DNA of 64,000 nucleotides, from assembly GCA_029224185.1 (NCBI GenBank), contig CM055189.1, positions 1,635,987-1,699,986 of the forward strand. The letters are read 5' to 3'. The translations under genes and the position numbers were made by a program. Under the pieces are notes generated by a model. The model was not told the origin of the DNA. It searched no databases and saw only the letters and a program-made list of their open reading frames with translations. The DNA is from Karalla daura. Its lineage: Eukaryota; Chordata; Actinopteri; Chaetodontiformes; Leiognathidae. Below are positions 45,915-64,000 of the stretch, piece by piece (the stretch's first letter is position 1; each line of letters begins with the position of its first letter).

Positions 45915-47242
45915 CCTAACTCTTCCCAGCAGACGTGGTGACTGTTGACCCTTCCTGCTAAAGCCGAGAGGACCAGGAACTCGGTGGGAACCGGTCTGGT
46001 GGCACCCAGATGGAGGTGGAGGTCTTTAACCCCATCAGCCCCAGAAGGGATACAAAGGGCATTCCTGCAGCAAACAGACAATTTTGGGACATGTGCCGGC
46101 CTTCTGGCTGTGGTCTGTCTGGGACCGTGGTCCTGTATACTGGTCTCTGTGGGAGAGGCCCCATGAGTGTGCACACCTGTGTTTAAGAGGAGCACACGCA
46201 GTTTGTACGTAGTTACTCCAGTAAGGGACGACTGGTGACAGTTTCTCATCTGATGGAAGGGCATCTAAGGTATTTAGATGACATCCCCTTTCTTCCTGCT
46301 TCTATCCCCCATTTTAAATGATAGTGTTTTTTTGTGTCTTTGTATGTTTTTAGGTCACAATTCACATTTGCCATATGCACACACACACACACACACACAC
46401 ACTGTGACGGAGCCATAACTGGGATGAACATTACAAAAGCTGAGTCACAAAGCTGCTAGAAAGAATACTAAGAAGGTGGGAGCATAACCAGCAAACACCA
46501 GATAAACTCAGTTTCATTTTCATTCTTTTGTCAGAATTATACTTCACTGTAAAGCAGCACCACTGGAACCACAGAGGACGTCACGAGTTCAGAGCTGATG
46601 AAACTATGCAGACCTGTTGCTGAAGTCACTGATTTCAGGACGAAAGGCCAATGGCCCCTGACACTGTCACCATACCAGAGCAAAACAGAATTCTAACATT
46701 TCATACCAAAACCTGCATAAACCACTATAAACGTCACTACTAGTTTTGGATGGGTTTTGTCAAAATTTCAATAAACAATTGATATAATTTAAAGACTTGA
46801 TGAACTTTAAGATGCTCTCCATAACGTTCAGTCTGTAAGGGTTGTCCACAGGTTCATATCTGACAAGTCTTCAGAAGTTGGTAAGCTTTGGTCTTTCAAA
46901 AGAAGCTTTTTAAGTCGTGTCATGTTAACGATAATGTTGCGCAACTCAACAATAAAACGTGGAGAACGTTGTCGTCACAGGCCTGAGTAGAGTCCAGCCA
47001 GATGTGTCCAGCCAGATGTGTCCAGCTGTGCTGAGTGGAGGGGCTGGCTGTGGTGGGCGTCGTTCATGTCGCTGTGTGTGTTTCTGAGTGGGCGTGCTGT
47101 CATGTGTCGTCACGTCATACAAGCAGAACGATTTGCAGAGAGGAAACTGCCGACTCTATTCTCGGATTTGTACGAAATATCTTCTGTGAAAGATTCTCCT
47201 GACAAAGAAAAACCTCCAGCGGTTTGAGAAGCAGACGGACTC
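45915..47242. other. gpr179/mrpl45 convergent 3' region
   Basis: Expected to hold both 3' UTRs. Contains (CA)n at 46378-46402 and AATAAA signals on both strands. No other gene recognised. Confidence 0.6.
46770..46956 (+). terminator. candidate gpr179 poly(A) signals
   Basis: AATAAA hexamers at 46770-46775 and 46951-46956 are the first canonical signals I noted after the gpr179 stop at 45914, implying a 3' UTR of about 0.9-1.05 kb. This is a motif-only call with no transcript evidence. Confidence 0.45.
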
Positions 47243-47327
47243 TTTATTTTTGTATTTCCTCACGTCTTCTTGCAGAATATTCATCTGAGAAATAAACCAA
47301 GAAATTTGTGGAATCAATGTTTTTATT
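47243..47327 (-). terminator. candidate mrpl45 poly(A) signals
   Basis: On the minus strand, AATAAA occurs at 47327-47322 and 47248-47243, about 140 and 220 bp past the mrpl45 stop. This would give a short 3' UTR typical of mitoribosomal genes. Motif-only call. Confidence 0.5.
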
Positions 47328-47464
47328 TCGTTATTTTTTTCACATGTACACAAAAAACAAGTTTTGACAGAAACACACGTGACTGTTTCTCCATCCAGGC
47401 AGCTCAGTCTGTGCTCCGCCTCTGGCCTGAGGCTGCAGAGAGGGGAACAGCGCCACCCGGTGGC

Positions 47465-56669
<9,205 letters not shown>

Positions 56670-56966
56670 ATGTTGCTGCTCCTGGGCCGCAGGGTTCCGC
56701 TCTCTCTCGCACACACACTGAGCAGCTGCTGCTGTCCGTCCTCGGCTCCCAGGCCCCCCGTGTCGCTCCTCCTCTCTGCCCGGCTCCGAGCCGCTCTCAC
56801 ACCCCGCAGCTCCGTCACCTCCGTCGGCCAAAATACAGGAACCATGCCCGAGAGGAGGCCCTTCGTACGGTTACCCACTGACGTCTACCCCGTCAACTAC
56901 GGCTTGTGCCTGCAGCCGGACCTCATCGACTTCACCTTCGAGGGGAAGCTGGATGCCCTGGTGGAG
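56670..56966 (+). CDS. npepps: npepps exon 1
   Basis: Starts MLLLLGRRVPLSLAHTL, runs acid-free for 58 residues, then MPERRPFVRLPTDVYPVNYG and the first M1 beta strands. The donor is GTGGAG|GTAGGC. ATG 56670 has T at -3 (weak); ATG 56844 reads aaccATGC with A at -3 (stronger). Confidence 0.88.
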
Positions 56967-58928
56967 GTAGGCTACATCCACACCGGGGCTGCTCGCACAC
57001 ACAGACACACACACAGCCACGGCTTGGATTTGTTGTCGGGATCTCGTTATGTAATCTGAGCGGCTAAACGTCGTCTCATTTACCGTCATATTGTTAGCCG
57101 TTAGCCGCTAGTAGCCGTGGGCGCTAGCTGCGCCCTGTGTGGCGGCTTCCAGGCGCCCGTGCAGAGCCTCCGTGTCGGGGCGGGAGCGCGGTGACCTCCG
57201 CTGCTGTCAGCCGCCCGGAGGCTCGGGTAATCGGAGGAGTCGTCGCCCAGTGGAGGGAGTAGCAGGCAGCTAGCTCGGAGCTAACGCTCCCCCCAGTGTT
57301 TGCTAAATCACGGCGGTGTCGCCCCCTCCCACTTCCACCTCTCTGCTCCACTCAATCACTGCGAGTTACTCTTTACAGCACATTTAAACACTTTTAAACC
57401 CGAGCTGACCCGTGAAACGACCTGTGGAGGGTTAATATAGCTGGAGTTAAAGTTGAGCTCCTCCTCCTCCCCTTCTGTGCTCTTCATTATCAGCTAAAAA
57501 GAGGCTGTTTACCTTTTCACAGCTTCTAATTATATTGTTTTTAGCCCCCATTTCATCACAGTGGACAAACGCTCATGCACTTCTAATTGTGAGTCTATGA
57601 GACGTTACATTTTGTTGATATTCAAGCTCTTTGTAAACAGTGTGACCCTGTCTGTCATGAGTCATACGAGTCGATGTAGCTTCTTGTGACCAAAGGTTTA
57701 TTTTAATAAACTTTACCTTTGGTTGAACTTATTCATTGCTCCCTTTAAAGCTGATCGGAGTCCTGTTGTCCTCTGTGGATTCAGTAGCAAACTACAACAG
57801 TTAAGTGAGCTAAAGATGTGTTGCTGGCATTAGCTTTAAATGTTGACAAGGGTTGAAAGTTGGTTTTAAATCTTGCTATTGATGGATTTCTGATGTATGT
57901 CGTTTATGTAGTAACATGCATCACTTTTAAATCCGCCCTGACCCTGAAAACGACCTGTGGAAAGTGACTGTAGCCCTGAGGTTAAAAGCTGCTTCTTCTT
58001 CTGTGGTGTTCATTATCAGTTCATTAGGGGGTATCTACCTATTCACGCTTCCTAAATGTGTTGAGGACTACAGCTCGTATTTATTGAGTTCTAATTTATA
58101 GTTGTAGTGTGTTACGCATCTTTTATCTCTGCTACAGAGCCCAAGTGTGTGTGTCATAGTTGCATAGAGGAAGTGTGGTAACGTGACATCATTAATCCAG
58201 GTGAAATCCATCATCTTACCACACATCATCCAACAAGTTCACACACATCCTAAACCAATAAACCAGGCATGCTTCTGGATGGAGCGAGGAGACTGGGTCG
58301 CTCTGTTCAGATGCTTATCGGAGGATGTATAGAGAGACATCCCACAAGTTACCTTATTGATGCTTTAGCGTACCATTTCCTGGCTATGACATCCGATGTT
58401 GCATTTGTCCTAACAAGTAACAGAGGCGTGTCTTAGGATTACGTCATCGCAGTGTCATAACGTGAGTGTGATTCAAGTGACTTGTTTTATCTTCTGGTAG
58501 AGAGCCACCATCTCAACCGCTCTGTGACCAGTGGTGTCTGAGGCCCTGATGGTCCTGGTCTCTGGCCAGCTCTCCGAGGGTGAAGACAGGAAACGCACAC
58601 ACACACACACTCACACACACACACACACTATACACTCCCTCACACACACTTACAAGCAATTTAGAGCCTCCAGGTGACTTCAGCTTGCATGTCTTTAGCC
58701 TGTGGCAGAACAACATGCAAGCTGGGCCTGTGAAATGAGCCATGGACCGTCTTGCTTCGAGGCAGCAGTGCTAACCACCTGTCCAGCGTGCGGCCTGTTG
58801 TGTGTTATCCATCCGTTATCTTAAACGCTCTGTACCGAGTGCTGTTGTTGCTGGTGGTCTGTTGTTCTCTATCTCCAGCTCACAGACGGGGAAGGCAGGG
58901 GATACACCCTGCACACTCTACCAGAGGA

Positions 58929-58980
<52 letters not shown>

Positions 58981-60681
58981 CCATTCACTCTCAGCTCAGA
59001 GTGTCCAGGGCACCTCAGAGTGCATGTTTGTGGACTGAGGGAGGAACCTAGTTCATCCTTCATCACTCCATCCCCTCCTGCAGCAGACAGCATGTGGCAG
59101 GATGCTGACCCCTGAAATGTCCCAGATGCTTGTGACTGGTCAGCCCTACTGGTTGGCGGGGGGGGGGGGGGACTGCTGAATGGCGCCTCTGCAGCCTGTG
59201 CCTGTGACTCCACTCAGAACGGCCTGGACCAGCATGTGTGGCTCTGCCTCCATGTGGCATCTGTTGTTGTTGTTGTTGTTGTTGTTGTTTGGACCGTGCA
59301 GTTAGTCTAGTGTTCAGATAGCATTGTTGTGAAGCGAGTCTTTGACAAAGGGGAAGTCGCAGGCTGTGGCCAGACAGATAACGGGTTAGTAAGCATGAAT
59401 GTTAACGTGTCTGATAACTCCAGGCTGCAGCTCTGAATCACACTCATCACTGTGGTCACAGCACTTCACCCTGAAACCAGCAGACCACCAAACACGGCGT
59501 CTGTCAGTCTGTCAGCATCGCCGGCTCTACGTGGACCACAGCAGCCTCTTCTCGAGGCTGAAACCAGCCTCTTCTCCTGGGAGGGAGCGTGAGGAAGCTC
59601 CGAGACGTCGGCAGGCCGCTAGGGAGCGCGTCTCGCTCGCGTCCTTTGAAGGAGGCTGAAACAGGAGGCACGGCGTGTTTTTGGCTAGTTTTAGGACGGC
59701 ACGTGCTCGGTGTCGTGGCCGCACGGTGACTCAGTGGTTAGCGCTGTCGCCTCACAGCTAATGAAGGGTCAGCGGGTCACGACCCGGCTGAACCTGCTAC
59801 ACTTCCTCCAGGTCTGCTCCGGCTTCTTCCCACAGTCCAAAACCCACGTTTACGGTTCAGAAACACATGTTTACAGTTCAGAATCACACGTTCACAGTCC
59901 TAAAAACACGTTCACAGTCCTAAAAAACACACGTTCACAGGCCTAAAAAACACACGTTCACAGGCCTAAAAAACACACATTCACAGGCCTAAAAAACACG
60001 TTCACAGTCCTAAAAAACACACATTCACAGGCCTAAAAAACACACGTTCACAGGCCTAAAAAACACACGTTCAGTTAAAAAACACACGTTCACAGTTCAG
60101 AAACGCACGTTCAGGTCGACTCTGAACTCAACTCGTGTGTGTTGGTTAATTGGTCATAGATCAGCAAAATGTTTTTGCTGCTTTTCCCCCCATAAACCTC
60201 TTAAACCACTTGAGACCTTCTCAAAACAACCAAACATTCAGCTGTTTTCAGGATGTTAACCCTTTAAATACCAGTTTCATTAAGTATTGCAATAGTTATA
60301 ACAATAAGAATAATCTGGCAGTCCATAAAAAATGCTGCTAGAATGAAATCAGTTGTGTTTTGTTCTTATCCAGAAGCATCACCCCTGTGCTCTCTAAGAA
60401 TTAGTTTGTTATTGTTATTGCTGTTGCAATTCTTCAGACTGGGCTTATACTTCTGAGAACGACTGCATGTTTGGTCGTTCTGAGAAGGTCCGGAGAGGTT
60501 AAAGAGATGGAAAGGAAGCAGTAAAATGTCGAGGCGTGGCCTCTCGGTAGCAGTCGTAGTTATGGGGGGTGACTGGGAGAATCTGAGGAAGGCACAAGGG
60601 TTAAAGGTGTGTGTAGATAGGAGCCGCAGCCAGCTGCTCAGCAAACATGGACATGGAACAGGCACCTGTCAGTGGAGCAGC

Positions 60682-60767
<86 letters not shown>

Positions 60768-60906
60768 AGTCTGTTGCTGAGCAAAGTGTGTGTCGCTCAG
60801 CGAGGTGTGTGTCACTGAGCGAGGTGTGTGTGTGTCGCTGAGCGAGGTGTGTGTGTGTGTGTGTGTCGCTGAGCGAGGTGTGTGTGTGTGTGTGTGTCGC
60901 TGAGCG

Positions 60907-60939
<33 letters not shown>

Positions 60940-63054
60940 GCTGAGCGAGGTGTGTGTGTGTGTGTGTGTGCTGAGAACATATAAACTTCCCTGAGCTGGC
61001 TGGTCAGTAGTGCCGTTCACCTGCGGTCAGACACAAATCCCGGGATGGACTAGATAAAGGGGAGGAGCCTAGAGGAGCCTGGACTAACCTGGAGGAGCCT
61101 GGACTAACCTGGAGGAGCCTGGACTAACCTGGAGGAGCCTGGACTAACCTGGAGGAGCCTCGACTAACCTGGAGGAGCCTGAAGGAGCCGGGAGGAGTCT
61201 GGAAGAGCATGGAGTAATCTGGACTAACCTGGTGGAGTCTGGAGGAGCCTGCAGTAACCTGGTGGAGCCTGGAGGAGCCTGGAGGAGCCTGCAGTAACCT
61301 GGTGGAGCCTGGAGGAGCCTGGAGGAGCCTGCAGTAACCTGGTGGAGCCTGGAGGAGCCTGGAGTAACCTGGTGGAGTCTGGAGGAGCCTGCAGTAACCT
61401 GGTGGAGCCTGGAGGAGCCTGGAGGAGCCTGCAGTAACCTGGTGGAGCCTGGAGGAGCCTGCAGTAACCTGGTGGAGCCTGGAGGAGCCTGGAGGAGCCT
61501 GCAGTAACCTGGTGGAGCCTGGAGGAGCCTGGAGGAGCCTGCAGTAACCTGGTGGAGCCTGGCTTGGAGCCAGACCTCTGGCCCGCTCCAGCAGCCCAGC
61601 CTCAGACTGGGAATGTCCCACGTGCTGCTTCCTCTGGAGGCCTGTGCTCCTCCTCCTCTTCTTCTCTCCTCCTCCTCCTCCTCCTCCTCCTCCTCCTCCT
61701 CCTCCTCCTCCTCCTCCTCTCCTCTTCTCCTCTCTCCTCTCCTCCTCTTCTCCCTGTTTATTATCAGGGTGCCCTCATGCGTTTCCTGTTGTTTATCTTG
61801 TTTACACGCCTCATCTGAAATGTTTTCTCTGTTAGAGCTGCTACAAATAGATAAATAGATCTATAGCTGATCTGTCTTTCTCTACTCGCTTTTGCTTAAT
61901 AAAATGGCTCCAAAGCTGGAAACGGTCTTTTTTGTTTTCGTGGTTCTTCTGTGAAGTGCTGTGAGATAACGTCGGTTATGAGCTGGTGCTTAAGATGAAG
62001 CTGAGTTGAGTTTAAATGAACTCGGTGAAGAAGCTGAGAACTTACTTTCATTCATCAAGGTTAAGGCTTCATGCTCAACTCAGATTGATTGTTCTGTTAT
62101 TTTATAATTTGATTAGTCAGTGAGTTGTTGCAGCTCTACAACACATACATACATGTCTATACATATCCAACGAATGAGTTCTTATAATGGTGGCCAGGGG
62201 ACCGCTCTCCAGCTCCAGTGTCTGTGCTGAAGTTCTCCTGGTTCTAACTATCTCCAGCAGGGAGGTGACGGCTTCTGCTCCTCTGTTGACAGGTGACACA
62301 GGCCACCAACCAGATCGTGATGAACTGTGCTGACATCGACATCATCACGGCGTCCTTCGCTCCAGAGGGAGGAGAAGGTGAGGCGACGCTCTCAGCTGGT
62401 TCCCCAGCTGGTTCCCCAGCTGGTTCCCCAGCTGGTTCCTCTGCTGGTTCCTCAGCTGGTTCCTCAGCTGGTTCCTCTGCTGGTTCCCCAGCTGGTTCCT
62501 CTGCTGGTTCCTCTGCTGGTTCCTCTGCTGGTTCCCCAGCTGGTTCCCCAGCTGATTCCTCTGCTGGTTCCTCTGCTGGTTCCTCTGCTGGTTCCTCTGC
62601 TGGTTCCTCTGCTGGTTCCTCTGTTGGTTCCTCTGTTGGTTCCTCTGTTGGTTCCTCTGCTGGTTCCTCTGCTGGTTCCTCTACTCTTCCTTTATTTCCA
62701 ACATGTCAGATAATGAAAGAAGGAATCGTGTTAGAACCCTGTAGAGAGGCTCCAAAACTCACCAAAATGAGGAAATGAATGACAACTCCTTAAATATATA
62801 TATGAATGAATAAGGAAGGTGTAAGATGTTGTCAGTGTGACCTAATGTGCTAGCATAGCACATTCTCACCGTTCTCTCTCTCTCTTTTTGCCACTTTCTT
62901 TGTGTTTTTTAGAGATTAATGCAACAGGCTTCAACTATCAGAATGAAGATGAGAAGGTCACCCTGTCTTTCCCCAGCTCTCTACAGAAAGGTGAGTGGCA
63001 GTCCATCCAGCAGCTCCATGGACCCGGACCACAGTCTGACTCTCTCTCTCTCTG

Positions 63055-63085
<31 letters not shown>

Positions 63086-63150
63086 GTCTCTCTCTCTGTC
63101 TCTCTCTCTCTCTGTCTCTGTCTCTCTCTCTCTCTCTGTCTGTCTCTCTG

Positions 63151-63228
<78 letters not shown>

Positions 63229-63371
63229 TCTCTCCCTCAGGCTCCGGCTCGTTGAAGATAAACTTTGTTGGGGAGCTGAACGACAAAATGAAAGGATTCT
63301 ATAGAAGTAAATATACAAGCTCTGCTGGAGAGGTCCGCTATGCCGCCGTCACACAGTTTGAGGTGAGAAAG

Positions 63372-63421
<50 letters not shown>

Positions 63422-63579
63422 GCCTCATCCCGGCCTCTCTGGCTGGTTGCGACACAGGAATCTGTGACTCTGGATCAACATCACTGTTTACGTTCTATTT
63501 TTACGCGAATGTTGTGAAAACAGAGAAAAAAGAGCGAGCCAACCGTGGAGCCGCCTGCAGCTCACACACCTGCTGCTGT

Positions 63580-63655
<76 letters not shown>

Positions 63656-64000
63656 CTCCCTACCACACACACACATGTACATACACACATTTAATTATTT
63701 TAATTTGATTAGGTTTATTTAATTTATATTTGTTTTTACTTTTATTTTTGTATTTATTTTAATTTGTATTTATATTGTCTATTTTCTATTTTATCATTTC
63801 TATTTTTATGTTTTATTAATCTATCGGCCTCACTATTCTCACTATGCTCACTATTTTTGTGTGTGTGTGTGCTTCTCCCTCTCCCTCTTCCTCCTCCTCC
63901 TCCTCCTCCTCCTCCTGTCCCCCCCCCCCCCCCCCCCCAGGCCACGGACGCTCGCAGGGCCTTCCCCTGCTGGGACGAGCCAGCTATCAAAGCCACCTTT
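56670..64000 (+). CDS. npepps: npepps, puromycin-sensitive aminopeptidase (5' five exons; 3' end outside window)
   Basis: NPEPPS is an M1-family zinc aminopeptidase, mainly cytosolic, that trims N-terminal residues from peptides. Exons are 56670-56966, 62293-62377, 62913-62990, 63241-63362 and 63941 to the right edge. Phases match, giving 214 residues so far. Blocks nearly identical to mammals are DVYPVNYGLCLQPDLIDFTF, QATNQIVMNCADIDIITAS, NATGFNYQNEDEKVTLSFP, GELNDKMKGFYRSKYTS, RYAAVTQFEATDARRAFPCW and DEPAIKATF. The GAMEN and HEXXH catalytic motifs lie beyond the window. Two in-frame starts exist: 56670 gives a 58-residue extension, and 56844 gives MPERRPFVRLP, matching the classic cytosolic start. 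Confidence 0.97.
57060..58500. other. npepps intron 1, proximal part
   Basis: CpG-rich to about 57330, then unique AT-balanced DNA with a diverged internal duplication (57395-57550 resembles 57930-58090). No exon seen. Confidence 0.5.
58540..58800 (-). mobile_element. family B SINE-like repeat, inverted
   Basis: Inverted relative to 4080 and 25255: (CA)n, CAATTTAGAGCCTCCAGGTG, CTTGCATGTCTTTAG, GAGGCAGCAGTGCTAACCAC. Confidence 0.65.
58865..59060 (-). mobile_element. family B SINE-like repeat, inverted partial
   Basis: GGGGATACACCCTGCACACT, expanded (CA)n at 58931-58975, GTGCATGTTTGTGGACTG and GAGGAACC in inverted family B order. Confidence 0.65.
59715..59850 (+). mobile_element. family B SINE-like repeat, head portion
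   Basis: GCCGCACGGTGACTCAGTGG, TTAGCGCTGTCGCCTCACAG, then GGTCTGCTCCGGCTTCTTCC and CACAGTCCAAAACC. The head and tail match a very common fish SINE-like repeat. Confidence 0.75.
59840..60115. repeat. 23-bp minisatellite CCTAAAAAACACACGTTCAC
   Basis: About ten copies with 20-23 bp period growing out of the 3' end of the family B copy (CAGTCCAAAACCCACG). Confidence 0.92.
60682..60975. repeat. (GT)n plus GCTGAGCGAGGTGTGT repeat
   Basis: A (GT)43 run followed by six copies of CGCTGAGCGAG each separated by a (GT)n spacer of different length. Confidence 0.95.
61055..61560. repeat. 10-bp GGAGGAGCCT minisatellite with 40-bp higher order
   Basis: Units GGAGGAGCCT, GCAGTAACCT and GGTGGAGCCT. The GCAGTAACCT unit returns at 61251, 61291, 61331, 61391, 61431, 61461, 61501 and 61541. 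In npepps intron 1, followed by (CTC)n at 61665-61720. Confidence 0.97.
62293..62377 (+). CDS. npepps: npepps exon 2
   Basis: Encodes VTQATNQIVMNCADIDIITA and SFAPEGGE. The acceptor is gttgacag|GTGAC and the donor is GAAG|GTGAGG. The reading frame stays open into the following intron through a 12-bp minisatellite. Confidence 0.95.
62393..62690. repeat. 12-bp GCTGGTTCCTCT minisatellite (npepps intron 2)
   Basis: About 24 copies starting 16 bp after the exon 2 donor. Variants GCTGGTTCCCCA and GTTGGTTCCTCT occur in blocks. Confidence 0.97.
62913..62990 (+). CDS. npepps: npepps exon 3
   Basis: Encodes INATGFNYQNEDEKVTLSFP and SSLQK. The acceptor is gttttttag|AGATT and the donor is AAAG|GTGAGT. 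A 78-bp exon, phase-confirmed. Confidence 0.95.
63035..63238. repeat. (CT)n with CTGT breaks
   Basis: A 200-bp CT array that forms the polypyrimidine tract of npepps exon 4. Confidence 0.97.
63241..63362 (+). CDS. npepps: npepps exon 4
   Basis: Encodes GSGSLKINFVGELNDKMKGF, YRSKYTSSAGEVRYAAVTQF and E. The acceptor follows about 200 bp of (CT)n ending ccctcag|GC. The donor GAG|GTGAGA is followed by a (GT)n tract. Confidence 0.96.
63376..63420. repeat. (GT)n microsatellite
   Basis: Starts about 14 bp after the npepps exon 4 donor. Confidence 0.95.
63580..63655. repeat. (CA)n microsatellite
   Basis: Near-pure CA run in npepps intron 4. Confidence 0.97.
63941..64000 (+). CDS. npepps: npepps exon 5 (truncated by window edge)
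   Basis: Twenty codons, ATDARRAFPCWDEPAIKATF, contain the M1 hallmark PCWDEPA. The acceptor is a (CTC)n plus C18 run then ag|GCC. The exon continues past 64000. Confidence 0.95.

Noticed and set aside
47018..47227. A 69-codon plus-strand frame between gpr179 and mrpl45
   Set aside because: No recognisable homology; overlaps the expected convergent 3' UTR region.
59715..59850. Possible tRNA gene at the family B head (B-box-like sequence)
   Set aside because: No cloverleaf could be drawn; similarity is to the dispersed SINE-like repeat instead.
62327..62713. LVPQLVPQ-type frame over the 12-bp npepps intron repeat
   Set aside because: Alternative frame of a minisatellite; not in phase with npepps exon 2.

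Overview
The window is repeat-rich vertebrate chromosomal DNA, most likely from a teleost fish. All coding sequence is split by GT-AG introns. Every gene has a clear vertebrate counterpart. Introns are short to medium in length. (CA)n/(TG)n, (GGAT)n, (GA)n and minisatellite arrays are unusually dense. I found no prokaryotic features, tRNA or rRNA genes, or intact autonomous transposons.

Four protein-coding genes can be rebuilt exon by exon, with reading phase matching across every junction. (1) socs7, minus strand, 15530 down to 2530: six exons covering the disordered N-terminal half and the first half of the SH2 domain. The 3' exons (rest of SH2, SOCS box) lie beyond the left edge. (2) gpr179, plus strand, 24049-45914: complete, 11 coding exons, 1828 residues. 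It has a signal peptide, a Cache-like ectodomain, a cysteine-rich segment, seven membrane helices, and one large last exon encoding 23 CPW[E/D] motifs. (3) mrpl45, minus strand, 55992-47465: complete, 8 exons, 315 residues, a mitochondrial ribosomal large-subunit protein. (4) npepps, plus strand, from 56670 past the right edge: first five coding exons of puromycin-sensitive aminopeptidase, ending inside the conserved PCWDEPA block.

Layout: socs7 and gpr179 are divergent, about 8.5 kb apart. gpr179 and mrpl45 converge, about 1.55 kb between stop codons. mrpl45 and npepps are divergent, with 0.68 kb between start codons; that gap holds a (TA)n run and a CRE-like site. From memory, the same genes neighbour each other in mammals (MRPL45-GPR179-SOCS7 on human 17q12, with NPEPPS on the same arm), so this looks like a conserved vertebrate block. 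The genes are functionally unrelated (cytokine-signalling adaptor, ON-bipolar-cell orphan receptor, mitoribosome subunit, cytosolic peptidase). Their proximity is syntenic, not operon-like.

The space between exons is dominated by tandem repeats and several small dispersed repeat families. The points most worth a second look are: a young dispersed element that carries a CRE-like core and a perfect 12-bp E-box palindrome in three near-identical gpr179 intron copies; a 33-bp minisatellite shared by introns of socs7 and gpr179; a (TG)~63 tract abutting the 3' splice site of an in-frame mrpl45 exon; a recently amplified 63-bp coding repeat in gpr179; and a possible dual-start npepps with an acid-free N-terminal extension. 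I did not find convincing evidence of a wholly new biological system.
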